7,324 nucleotides of DNA from Roseovarius sp. (GTDB lineage Bacteria; Pseudomonadota; Alphaproteobacteria; Rhodobacterales; Rhodobacteraceae), in assembly GCA_023260815.1 (NCBI GenBank), contig JALQUE010000106.1:1-7324 (forward strand), written 5' to 3'. The notes under the pieces are model-generated. The model had not been told where the DNA came from. It made no database searches and worked only from the letters and a program-made list of their open reading frames with translations. How positions within the stretch are numbered: position 1 is the stretch's first letter; each line of letters begins with the position of its first letter. The position numbers were made by a program, and so were the translations under genes. Positions 1-6,147 of this stretch are shown here, piece after piece.

Positions 1-112
1 GCCGGCAATCAGTGAAAGCTGACCTTCGCTGCGCATTGTGTAAGAGTCTCTGATGCGGACAAACCTGCCGTTCCTTCCTGCTTTATCAATGGCTGCTTTA
101 ACGCCAGCAAAT
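1..112. other. Non-coding left edge with two similar short segments
   Basis: No coding region is supported here. Two short segments on the plus strand, near 14-34 and 60-80, resemble each other (AAAGCTGACCTTCGCTGC against AAACCTGCCGTTCCTTCC, roughly two thirds identical). From memory, sequences of the type CTGCCGTTCGCTGC are scattered in intergenic DNA of many alphaproteobacteria, so this may be a decayed dispersed repeat, but that is not established from this window. No clear terminator hairpin is visible for the minus-strand gene ending at 113. Confidence 0.25.
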
Positions 113-577
113 TTACTGAGTTCGGTCGATTTGAACAGCTAGTCGAGGAAGCGTAGAAAGTTTTTCCGCCAAGAAACGAGACACACAAGCGGCTTTGGCA
201 AGAGGTAGGTAATCGCCGTTTTCATACAGATACCTGCTCTTTTGGAATATACCTTCGAGATGTCCTAACTCGACAGTGAGATTAGGCATGTCTGATAGAA
301 GTTCGTCGCGATGCTCCTTCAAGCCCTTGCTAAAAGAGTTTCCCAATCCGTGACCATCACCTCTGCCAGAGTTGGGCGCTAATAAAAACACTCCATCCCC
401 GATATCTGTGGCATTATCCGTTAGATGCAGGGCCTTTAGAAAAAGTTCAATTGCGTGGCAGCGCAAGTTAATAATCGGTATCGCATTGGCTCCTGAATTA
501 GCTAGCACTTCCGCGGCGTCATAATAGCTGTATGCAAGATCAAGTACCTGCACGTTAGGAAGCGACATCATTCTCAT
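113..577 (-). CDS. HEPN-like small helical protein (154 aa)
   Basis: A small, mostly helical, probably cytoplasmic protein that resembles HEPN-domain proteins. What is seen: a first helix at residues 9-28, then the segment NLRCHAIELFLKAL (37-50), which matches the helix 2 pattern (HAIELxLKA) common in stand-alone HEPN proteins. A GHGLGN turn (75-80) and SRYLYEN (114-120) sit where many HEPN proteins carry a GHdL-like turn and a Y-containing motif before the last helix (124-141). There is no signal peptide or membrane segment. The start at 577 is favoured because its ATG overlaps the stop of the upstream gene (ATGA, 574-577) and has a weak GAAGG 10 bases upstream; M3 and M4 are alternatives. 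HEPN proteins include RNases, toxins and inactive scaffolds. The classical RxxxxxH nuclease motif is not clear here (R39 lies only two residues before H41), so nuclease activity should not be assumed. GC is lower than in the rest of the window, suggesting acquisition. Confidence 0.6.
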   Translation of the reverse strand: MRMMSLPNVQVLDLAYSYYDAAEVLANSGANAIPIINLRCHAIELFLKALHLTDNATDIGDGVFLLAPNSGRGDGHGLGNSFSKGLKEHRDELLSDMPNLTVELGHLEGIFQKSRYLYENGDYLPLAKAACVSRFLAEKLSTLPRLAVQIDRTQ

Positions 578-885
578 TCACTAAATGCCTTCAAAAATTT
601 GCTAAAACAGCGCAAGCTGACACTAGGACCATATACAGCATCCGTCAATTTGGGCTCATGGAGGCCCTTCGCCGCTGCGCCCGCCGAGGTCCGGTTTTGG
701 TAAATTGCGAGCTCTTTATCGGTCGATGGAGAGACTCGAAAAAGGGCGTTCATTGGCAGGTCGGGGTTTGATGCTCCCCAAAAGTGCCTTCGAAAATCGA
801 CGTTCTTTTTGACGTTTTGAAAATCCAGTACCGTTTGGCGTTCGTGCCAGACCATGGACTGAGGATCAGTACCCCACCCAATCAC
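574..885 (-). CDS. Hypothetical protein, 103 aa, coupled to the HEPN-like gene
   Basis: I do not recognise this protein. It has no signal peptide, membrane segment or known motif. Its first half is rich in aromatic and charged residues (MVWHERQ, FRRHFWGA) and it ends in a short basic helix (FSKFLKAF). The start is a GTG at 885; a TAA lies two codons upstream in frame, so it cannot begin earlier. An AGG 9 bases before the GTG is a modest ribosome binding site. An internal ATG at codon 11 is the alternative. Its stop overlaps the start of the HEPN-like gene by 4 bases, so the two are probably translated together and may act together. The stop just upstream also leaves open that this is the N-terminally truncated end of a longer protein. 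Base composition is lower in GC than from ppx onward. Confidence 0.5.
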   Translation of the reverse strand: MIGWGTDPQSMVWHERQTVLDFQNVKKNVDFRRHFWGASNPDLPMNALFRVSPSTDKELAIYQNRTSAGAAAKGLHEPKLTDAVYGPSVSLRCFSKFLKAFSE

Positions 886-1075
886 TGCCGTTTACCTGTC
901 TTGATCCTCGGGGGTCTAAACCACCCGAATTCGTGAGCATCAACTGTGCAACATGGACGCGACAACTGGATCGCGGAGCATGGCAGAGACTGTCATGCCC
1001 AACAGCGCAGCCACCGTGGTCGCAAGATTATCTGGTGCGCCCATGGGGATAAGGACCGACGAAAAGAGGCGGCAC

Positions 1076-1159
1076 ATGCTGGGATGGGCCCTCACACTCC
1101 TGGTCATCGCGCTGATCGCCATGGTTGTGCGCGCACCCAAGGGGCACCCGCAAACGTAG
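1076..1159 (+). pseudogene. Probable remnant of a DUF1328-type small membrane protein
   Basis: A 27-codon frame starts at ATG 1076 and ends at TAG 1157-1159. The first 18 residues, MLGWALTLLVIALIAMVV, form a membrane helix. They closely match the conserved N-terminus of DUF1328 (YtjA-like) small membrane proteins as I remember them (MLxWAL-FLVIALIAAVLGF...). Those proteins continue with a glycine/alanine-rich turn and a second membrane helix for a total of about 50-60 residues. Here the match stops after the first helix and a basic tail (RAPKGHPQT) follows. The initiation region is intact: AAGAGG at 1064-1069, six bases before the ATG. No second helix is visible downstream in any frame, so a deletion of the 3' part is likelier than a simple frameshift. 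The alternative is a genuine 27-residue single-helix micropeptide. The same frame is open back to 953, but the extra 41 residues have no family resemblance. Confidence 0.45.
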
Positions 1160-1202
1160 CCGGATGACGGGGCGTCAGGCGCAAATCAGAGCATTCGCGC
1201 GA

Positions 1203-1231
1203 TTGACCCCTAGGGCGCGGTGGCGCATACA
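1203..1231 (+). promoter_or_regulatory. Candidate sigma70-type promoter for ppx
   Basis: TTGACC (1203-1208, 5 of 6 matches to the -35 consensus) is followed by a 17-base spacer and CATACA (1226-1231, only 3 of 6 matches to the -10 consensus). Transcription would begin near 1238, about 20 bases before the ppx start codon. The weak -10 makes this tentative. Confidence 0.3.
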
Positions 1232-1256
1232 GGGGACAGAAAGACCCGAGAGGCAC

Positions 1257-2804
1257 ATGGACGGCAACAGCACTCCGGCGCAGGAAGATGGCGGACCCTT
1301 CGGGCGTCCGTTGTTCGACAAGCCTTCGGCGCGCGCGCTCAGTCGCGTGGGCGTCGTGGATGTGGGCTCGAACTCGGTCCGTCTGGTCGTGTTCGACGGC
1401 GCAGCCCGCAGCCCGGCCTATTTCTTCAATGAAAAGATCATGTGCGGGCTTGGCGCCGGCATGTCCGAGACCGGGCGACTGAACCCGGAGGGGCGTGTGC
1501 GCGCTCTCAAGGCGCTGAAGCGATTCAAGCTTCTGGGCGACGGGATGGGCACCGGCCCGCTGACCGCCGTGGCCACCGCCGCCGTGCGCGACGCCGAAGA
1601 TGGCGCCGAGTTTCGCGCCGACGTGGAACGCGAGACCGGCATCCGCCTTTGGGTGATCGACGGCCGCGAAGAGGCGCGACTGTCGGCGCAGGGCGTGCTT
1701 CTGGGGTGGCCGGGATCTTATGGTCTGGTCTGCGATATCGGCGGCTCGTCCATGGAACTGGCCGAAATCAACGGCGGCACCGTGGGCAAGCGGATGTCCT
1801 GCTCGCTTGGTCCGCTGAAACTGCGTGACATGAAGGGCGGCCGCAAAGCCCGCAAGGCCATGATTGCCGACACCGTTACCAGGATGCGGCATGAACTGGG
1901 CGAGCAGAAGAACCGACTGTTTCTGGTGGGCGGCTCGTGGCGGGCCATCGCGCGCATCGACATGGAGCGGCGCGGCTATCCGCTGCAGGTGCTCCATGAA
2001 TACCGCATGACGCCGAAGGCCGTCCGCGCCACCGCCAAGTATATCGCCGCCAATGATCTGGAAGAGCTGCGCACCCGCGCCGGGGTATCGGCGGCGCGGG
2101 CCGCACTGGTGCCGTATGCGATCGACGTGCTGCGCGAAGTGGCCCGCACCTTCAAGCCCCGCGATATCGCCGTGTCCAGCTATGGGATCCGCGAGGGGCT
2201 TCTGTACGAGCAGATGCCCCAGCAACTGCGCGACCGCGACCCCCTGATCGAAGCCTGCCGCTTTGCAGAGTCCAAGGATGCCCGTTTGCCGGGCTTTGGC
2301 CGTGTGGTCTATGAGTTCATCGAACCGCTGTTCAAATCCGCCAAGCCGGATCGGCGCCGCATCATCAAGGCCGCCTGCCTGCTGCATGACGTATCATGGC
2401 GCTCCCATCCCGATTACCGCGCCGAGGATTGCTTTGACAATGCCACGCGCGCCAATCTGGGCGGGCTGAAACATTCCGAACGGATCTATCTGGGCCTGGC
2501 GCTCCTGCACCGGTATTCGAACAAGCGCGAAGGATCGCGGTTCGAGGATCTCTACACGCTGATCGACGAAAAAGACGCCCACGAGGCCGTGGTTCTGGGC
2601 AAGGCGATGCGGTTTGCGGCGATGCTGTGGCTGCGATCGGATGCCAAACTGGGGCAGCTGTCGTGGTTTCCGAAGAAAAAACAGCTGGAACTGTCCCTCT
2701 CGCCCGAAGCCGAGGCGCTGTTCGGCGAAGTCGCCGAAGCGCGGTTCCTGTCGCTGGTCGAGGCACTTGGCGCCCAGCCGTTGATCCGGACCGCCAAACG
2801 CTGA
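1257..2804 (+). CDS. ppx: Exopolyphosphatase, Ppx/GppA family (515 aa)
   Basis: Exopolyphosphatases of this family release phosphate from polyphosphate ends; relatives hydrolyse pppGpp to ppGpp, and sequence alone does not fully separate the two activities. The N-terminal half is the actin-like ASKHA fold: the first phosphate-binding loop DVGSNS at residues 35-40 followed by VRL, the conserved TAAVRDA (107-113), the EEAR segment (138-141) carrying the expected catalytic glutamate, and the second phosphate loop DIGGSS (160-165). The C-terminal part is an HD-like helical domain with LLHD at 375-378 and HSERIYLG further on. Length is near that of E. coli Ppx (513 aa). The start at 1257 is chosen because homology begins shortly after it and GAGAGG lies just upstream (3-base spacer, tight); the frame is open to 1125 but those 44 residues look like non-coding arginine-rich sequence. 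Residues 1-29 are an unconserved extension. The gene is alone on its strand and converges with the next gene. I recall an rlmE neighbour in related genomes; none is seen here. Confidence 0.92.
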   Translation: MDGNSTPAQEDGGPFGRPLFDKPSARALSRVGVVDVGSNSVRLVVFDGAARSPAYFFNEKIMCGLGAGMSETGRLNPEGRVRALKALKRFKLLGDGMGTGPLTAVATAAVRDAEDGAEFRADVERETGIRLWVIDGREEARLSAQGVLLGWPGSYGLVCDIGGSSMELAEINGGTVGKRMSCSLGPLKLRDMKGGRKARKAMIADTVTRMRHELGEQKNRLFLVGGSWRAIARIDMERRGYPLQVLHEYRMTPKAVRATAKYIAANDLEELRTRAGVSAARAALVPYAIDVLREVARTFKPRDIAVSSYGIREGLLYEQMPQQLRDRDPLIEACRFAESKDARLPGFGRVVYEFIEPLFKSAKPDRRRIIKAACLLHDVSWRSHPDYRAEDCFDNATRANLGGLKHSERIYLGLALLHRYSNKREGSRFEDLYTLIDEKDAHEAVVLGKAMRFAAMLWLRSDAKLGQLSWFPKKKQLELSLSPEAEALFGEVAEARFLSLVEALGAQPLIRTAKR

Positions 2805-2814
2805 GATGTCTCAG
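2801..2814. other. Palindrome joining two convergent stop codons
   Basis: CTGAGA (2801-2806) and TCTCAG (2809-2814) form a perfect 6-base inverted repeat around TG. The left arm contains the TGA of ppx and the right arm the TGA of the minus-strand gene ending at 2811. A second pairing GAGAT/ATCTC (2803-2819) is also possible. There is no T-tract, so this is not a convincing intrinsic terminator. Confidence 0.5.
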
Positions 2815-3194
2815 ATCTCGATTTCGCCGTCTTGGGGCGGGGCCGGTGCAAGCTCTTCCGGGGTCTTGCGGCGCAGGATAATATCGCCATTGGGCAGCAT
2901 TTCAGGCGGGTGATAGGCGCTCAGATCGTCGATCTTGCCCAACAATTCGCCAAAGGCCGGTCCCATCTCCTGAACGAAACGGCGCAGGTCCGGCCCCATC
3001 TCCTGCGCCAGATCGCGCAGATCCTGCATCGTGGGTTCCATCTCGCGCAGGATGCCTTCCATGAACATCTGCGCGCCCCTCTCCATCAGGGACAGCCCCT
3101 CATCCGGGTCGGCGGCATCCTGCGCCGTGGCCGGGGACATGACGGGCGCGGCCAGAACCAGCGCCACCAGAGATGTCAGGACAATACGTTTCAT
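2811..3194 (-). CDS. Small exported protein with repeated EMxP helix (127 aa)
   Basis: An N-terminal signal peptide is clear: MKR, a hydrophobic core at residues 4-20, and an ATA motif with likely cleavage after A24, so the mature protein should be periplasmic or secreted. The mature part is a charged helix with a repeated unit starting EMEP (51), EMGP (65) and EMGP (76), the last two 11 residues apart, followed by a conserved-looking tail YHPPEMLPNGDIILRRK (94-110) and a proline-rich acidic end. I recall short Rhodobacterales proteins with this YHPPEMLPNGDI motif, sometimes labelled AAA+ ATPase in databases; there is no P-loop here, so that label would be wrong. Function is unknown. The frame opens with GTG at 3221, but ATG 3194 is preferred because it begins exactly at the signal peptide. 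No good ribosome binding site precedes it. It follows the EEP gene by 36 bases. Confidence 0.8.
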   Translation of the reverse strand: MKRIVLTSLVALVLAAPVMSPATAQDAADPDEGLSLMERGAQMFMEGILREMEPTMQDLRDLAQEMGPDLRRFVQEMGPAFGELLGKIDDLSAYHPPEMLPNGDIILRRKTPEELAPAPPQDGEIEI

Positions 3195-3200
3195 TCTGCC

Positions 3201-3229
3201 AATATAAGCACATCCGGTCACGATTTTAA
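3201..3229 (-). promoter_or_regulatory. Candidate promoter placed for a leaderless transcript
   Basis: Read on the minus strand, TTAAAA (3229-3224, 4 of 6 to the -35 consensus), a 17-base spacer, and TATATT (3206-3201, 5 of 6 to the -10 consensus) form a sigma70-like promoter in an AT-rich gap. Six bases separate the -10 from the A of ATG 3194, so the predicted start of transcription coincides with the start codon. The lack of a ribosome binding site fits this. Inference only. Confidence 0.4.
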
Positions 3230-3230
3230 G

Positions 3231-4262
3231 TCACAGATCAATATCCATCGTCACCGGGAAGTGATCCGAGGCCACAAGCAACGCCTCGCGCAATTCAGGG
3301 ATGCGAAAGCAGCCCGGATCGTCGAACGGATGCCAGATCCGCCAATGTGGCTGCCGCGCGGCAAGATCGGGCGACACCATGATGTAATCCAGCAAGGCCT
3401 GAAGATACCGCTTCTCGGTTGCCAGATAGAACCGCGCGGTCGCGGTCACCGCTCCGATCCTCCGGGTCAACGCCCGCCTTGCATGTGGGTCGAACAACTG
3501 CGCTGCCGCGTCCCCACCCTCGCCCATCACGATCTCGATCGATGAGCGGCCAAAAAGATGCTCGAACTCGTCCAGCCCCGGACCGTCGTTCAGATCCCCC
3601 AGAACGATCAGCGTCTCGCCCTTGGCCAGATGCTGTTCGATGCGGTGACGCAGCCAGATCGCCTGCGCCTGCTGCTTGCGGCGGTTGGCGATCGCAATGC
3701 GCATGACCTGATCGCGCGATCGCGCCTTGTGCGGCGCCTTGGATTTCAGATGCGCCCCGATCATGCGAAAGGCGGCACCGGCGGCCGTGGTGCAGGCCAG
3801 TTCCAGCGGCGGCTTGGAGAACACCACCAGATCCTCGGTCGTGTCGATATCCAGATCGATCCGGAAAACGCCGTCAAAACGCGGCGCATCGCTTGCCCCT
3901 TTCTTGCCGGTCGGCTCGCCCCTGGGATCGTGCCGGCAGCTTAGAACATCCGGATCATAGAGCAGCGCAATTTCCTGCTGGGTGTCATTGGCAAAGCCCG
4001 TCACGGCACGCCGCGCGCGGATCTGCGCGAAGGCTGCAAAGGCTTCGAGCGCGGGAACGGTGGCCCTCACTCCGTTGTGGTCGGGCGCTTCGATCACCAT
4101 CACCGCGTCCGCATCAAGCGCGGTGAACACGATGCCCAAGGCCGCCAACTGATCGGCCCGCCTTACCGCGTGGCGCCCCGACCATCCATCATCGGCCAAA
4201 AGCGCGCCCGCGTCGTCGAACAAGGCATCGAACCATTCGACATTATAGGTGGCTATCCGCAC
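3231..4262 (-). CDS. Endonuclease/exonuclease/phosphatase (EEP) family protein (343 aa)
   Basis: A metal-dependent phosphodiesterase or phosphatase of the DNase I/exonuclease III fold. All the expected motifs appear in order: TYNVEWF with N7; VIEAPD with the metal-binding glutamate E58; GAHLKSK with H171; GDLND with D223 and N225; LLDYIMVS with D292; and the final SDHFPV with D333 and H334. The substrate (DNA, RNA, phospholipid or another phosphoester) cannot be told from these motifs. There is no signal peptide, so it should be cytoplasmic. The start is a GTG at 4262, fixed by an excellent GAGGAGG at 4275-4269 with a 6-base spacer and by the motif beginning at residue 5. The gene overlaps the end of the TerB-DnaJ gene by 20 bases, so its ribosome binding site lies inside that gene and translation is probably coupled. 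N-terminal length and order are those of intact family members; nothing looks broken. Confidence 0.87.
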   Translation of the reverse strand: MRIATYNVEWFDALFDDAGALLADDGWSGRHAVRRADQLAALGIVFTALDADAVMVIEAPDHNGVRATVPALEAFAAFAQIRARRAVTGFANDTQQEIALLYDPDVLSCRHDPRGEPTGKKGASDAPRFDGVFRIDLDIDTTEDLVVFSKPPLELACTTAAGAAFRMIGAHLKSKAPHKARSRDQVMRIAIANRRKQQAQAIWLRHRIEQHLAKGETLIVLGDLNDGPGLDEFEHLFGRSSIEIVMGEGGDAAAQLFDPHARRALTRRIGAVTATARFYLATEKRYLQALLDYIMVSPDLAARQPHWRIWHPFDDPGCFRIPELREALLVASDHFPVTMDIDL

Positions 4263-4941
4263 CCGCGGCCTCCTCGTTGATCTCCTCCCAGGCGCGGTTG
4301 ATGGCGACCATGCGCTTTTCGGCCAGCTTGATCGCCTCTGGCGGAACGCCGCGCGCCATCATCTGGTCGGGATGACTGTCGCGGACCACCTTGCGCCATG
4401 CCTTGCGGATCTGCGGCAAGGGCGTGTCACGACTGACCCCCAGAACCGAATATGGATCAGGTTTCGCATCCGCCACAAAGCGGCTGCGCAGCCTTCGGAA
4501 ATCCCCCTCGTCCAAACCGAAGATATCCGCGACCCTGCGCAGAAAAGCCTCTTCGTTGGGATGATAGGTGCCGTCGGCCATGGCGATATGGAACAGCCCC
4601 TCCATCAGATCGCACAGCGTGCCGGTCTCACCGTCGAACATGTGCCTGATGCGGGCCGCATATTCTTCGAACCCCGCCACGTCCTGCCGGGCCAGATTGA
4701 ACACGCGGGCGGCGCCGGCCTCGTCTTCGCGGGCGATCTGAAACACCTCCCGGAAGGCGGTCACCTCATCTCGGGTCACCTGCCCATCGGCCTTGGCCAT
4801 CTTGGCGCCAAGCGCGATCACCGCGATGGTAAAGCCGACGCTGCGCTCGGGCGGGCTGCGCAGCCTGTCGAAGACAGAACTCAACCCCTCGCCCTTGGCA
4901 AGAGCGGCGATGGCCTCGGTGATGCGGGTCCAGATCGACAT
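4243..4941 (-). CDS. TerB-DnaJ co-chaperone-like protein, DjlA-related, soluble (232 aa)
   Basis: A J-domain protein expected to stimulate an Hsp70 (DnaK) ATPase. Residues about 37-147 form a TerB-like (TerB/DjlA central) all-helical domain, seen from the paired acidic motifs KADGQVTRDE (50-59) and MADGTYHPNEE (121-131). A J domain occupies about 163-222, opening with DPYSVLGVS and containing the essential HPD tripeptide at 190-192 in RDSHPDQ. E. coli DjlA has the same TerB then J order but begins with a transmembrane helix; residues 1-35 here are an amphipathic segment with no membrane helix, so this form should be cytoplasmic. The ATG at 4941 has AGGGT upstream at a suitable distance. It lies 41 bases after the GNAT gene and overlaps the EEP gene by 20 bases. 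Client proteins are unknown. NCBI-style names would be DnaJ family molecular chaperone or TerB family tellurite resistance protein; tellurite resistance is not implied. Confidence 0.85.
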   Translation of the reverse strand: MSIWTRITEAIAALAKGEGLSSVFDRLRSPPERSVGFTIAVIALGAKMAKADGQVTRDEVTAFREVFQIAREDEAGAARVFNLARQDVAGFEEYAARIRHMFDGETGTLCDLMEGLFHIAMADGTYHPNEEAFLRRVADIFGLDEGDFRRLRSRFVADAKPDPYSVLGVSRDTPLPQIRKAWRKVVRDSHPDQMMARGVPPEAIKLAEKRMVAINRAWEEINEEAAGADSHL

Positions 4942-4982
4942 GCGACACCCTACCCGTTTTCCCGGGCCCTGTCAGCGCGCAC

Positions 4983-5471
4983 TCAAAGCTGTTTCTGCAG
5001 AAGAACCAGATCCAGCCAGCGCCCGAATTTCCAACCAACTTGCGGCAGCACCGCGACGCGCGCATATCCCAGCCGTTCGTGAAAGGCCACCCCGCCCGGA
5101 TTTTCTCCGCTGACTGCGGCGATCATGGCATGCATGCCGGTCGCGCGGGCGTGATCCTCCAGCGCCTGCATCAGCATGCGGCCCACCCCGCGCCCGCGCG
5201 CATCCACGGCAAGCGTGATCGAATGCTCGGCCGTGCGCGCATAGCCCGGACCGGGGCGAAACTGACCATAGCTCGCCACGCCAAGCACCGCGCCGGCGTC
5301 TTCGGCCACCAGGATGCCATGGCCCAGATCGCGCTTGGCGGCAATGTCGTCGGCCACGTCCTGCGCGGTCTTTTCGCGTGTCGTGAAGGTGATTGTCGTC
5401 TCGCGGATCACCGGGTTGACCAGACGCGCGATCGCCTGCGCGTCGTCAGCCTCTGCACCACGCAGGATCAT
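4983..5471 (-). CDS. GNAT N-acetyltransferase, PAT/MnaT-like (162 aa)
   Basis: An acetyl-CoA dependent N-acetyltransferase of the GNAT fold. The acetyl-CoA pyrophosphate loop is RGRGVG (92-97) in VDARGRGVGRML. The surrounding signature, with SYGQFRP (67-73), AEHSITL (81-87), the N124 of SGENPGG, FHERLGY (130-136) and KFGRWLDLV (148-156), is that of the phosphinothricin/methionine sulfoximine acetyltransferase group (YncA/MnaT, PAT). Chromosomal members usually act on amino-acid analogues such as methionine sulfone or sulfoximine; herbicide resistance cannot be inferred. Length (162 aa) is only slightly below that of typical members and the protein looks complete and cytoplasmic. The ATG at 5471 overlaps the TGA of the VOC gene (ATGA, 5468-5471) and has GAGGG 7 bases upstream inside that gene, so the two are very likely translated together. 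Confidence 0.87.
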   Translation of the reverse strand: MILRGAEADDAQAIARLVNPVIRETTITFTTREKTAQDVADDIAAKRDLGHGILVAEDAGAVLGVASYGQFRPGPGYARTAEHSITLAVDARGRGVGRMLMQALEDHARATGMHAMIAAVSGENPGGVAFHERLGYARVAVLPQVGWKFGRWLDLVLLQKQL

Positions 5472-6079
5472 TCCAGCGCCCTCAGCCCGCCCGGCGTGCT
5501 GATCTCGGCGCGCAGACCGGCAGCGCCCCTCTCGAAGACCACGCGGTCGTCCCGCAGATCAGGCCCCAACAGATCGGCCAGCCTCCCGGCCTCGGGATGA
5601 CGCACCACCAGCCGCGCCAGCGCGCACCCCGAAGCAGTCAACCGCTCCGCAGGATGCGCGTCGCCCTGCCATTGCATGAGTGCCGGAAAGACCCCACCGA
5701 AGGGCAGGCGCCCGTCGCGCGGCACCGCCATCCGCCAGCGCAGATCCCCCCGCGCCAGCGACACCGGCTCTCCGGCCTGTGGATATCTCACCAATGCGTC
5801 GCCCAGATCATCGCAGCGACAGATCCATGTCTGCAGCTTCGGGGCGGCATCGAACCGATCCAGATCGAACCACCGCGCGCCCTCCGGCCCCGGCCCCTCC
5901 AGGTCGATCGCGATCACCTCCAGATACATCCCGTCCTCAAGCCCCAGAAGCAGGTTATGCGTGCCAAAACGGGCGTGTTTCCCGCCGGGCTGCAAACGCA
6001 CACCCAAAGCCGTCTCCACCGCCGCCCGCCCCTCGTCCAGATCGCGCGCCGCCACCGCCAGATGATCAAGGCTCAGCAT
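5468..6079 (-). CDS. VOC/glyoxalase-like domain protein (203 aa)
   Basis: A vicinal-oxygen-chelate fold protein of the glyoxalase-like type (resembling Pfam Glyoxalase_3). Visible signatures: LDHLAVAARDLD at 4-15 with H6, GGKHARFGTHN (32-42), YLEVIAI (52-58) with E54, and FPALMQW in the middle. H6 and E54 are the positions where metal-binding VOC enzymes place ligands, but the reaction is unknown for this subgroup. The last third (after HPAERL) is a second, degenerate repeat of the fold. The ATG at 6079 is preferred over the upstream start at 6103, because homology starts at its second residue and a G-rich GGGGGGA ribosome binding site lies a few bases upstream; the extra eight residues would translate that site. 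It lies 68 bases after the MAPEG gene and is coupled to the GNAT gene by a 4-base overlap, so a joint role in handling a reactive metabolite is possible but unproven. Confidence 0.82.
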   Translation of the reverse strand: MLSLDHLAVAARDLDEGRAAVETALGVRLQPGGKHARFGTHNLLLGLEDGMYLEVIAIDLEGPGPEGARWFDLDRFDAAPKLQTWICRCDDLGDALVRYPQAGEPVSLARGDLRWRMAVPRDGRLPFGGVFPALMQWQGDAHPAERLTASGCALARLVVRHPEAGRLADLLGPDLRDDRVVFERGAAGLRAEISTPGGLRALE

Positions 6080-6147
6080 ACCCAGGTCCCCCCATCGCAC
6101 CAAGCCCGCATCCTAGCCGCGCCCTGCCCGCCCGGCAATGACCGCGA

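Larger units (their letters stand above)
886..1256. other. Divergent intergenic region, about 370 bases
   Basis: This stretch separates the low-GC minus-strand pair from ppx. From about 940 rightward the composition becomes that of the GC-rich chromosome, so the edge of the foreign segment probably lies near 900-940. It contains an imperfect hairpin with TCGGG/CCCGA arms around 908-929, a short inverted repeat CGCGA/TCGCG at 958-975, a 27-codon membrane-peptide reading frame at 1076-1159, and a candidate ppx promoter near 1203. No tRNA, integrase or intact attachment site is visible. Confidence 0.6.

Noticed and set aside
900..980. tRNA or attachment site at the composition boundary
   Set aside because: I looked for a T-arm (GGTTCGAATC-like) and acceptor stem on both strands; only short imperfect hairpins are present.
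1104..2387. Long 427-codon open frame antisense to ppx
   Set aside because: It lies entirely opposite a well-supported ppx gene, has a histidine/alanine/glycine/arginine-rich composition typical of antisense frames in GC-rich DNA, and shows no domain.
2832..3545. 237-codon plus-strand frame across the exported-protein and EEP genes
   Set aside because: It is opposite two genes with clear signal peptide and catalytic motifs, and its translation has no recognisable fold or ribosome binding site.
4243..4941. Tellurite resistance determinant
   Set aside because: The TerB-like domain here is fused to a J domain as in DjlA and no other ter genes are present.
4249..5082. 277-codon plus-strand frame opposite the TerB-DnaJ gene
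   Set aside because: It mirrors a gene with an intact HPD motif; the translation is low-complexity and histidine/arginine rich.
4983..5471. Herbicide (phosphinothricin) resistance gene
   Set aside because: The PAT-like signature is shared by many chromosomal GNAT enzymes with other amino-acid-analogue substrates; the sequence does not show that substrate.
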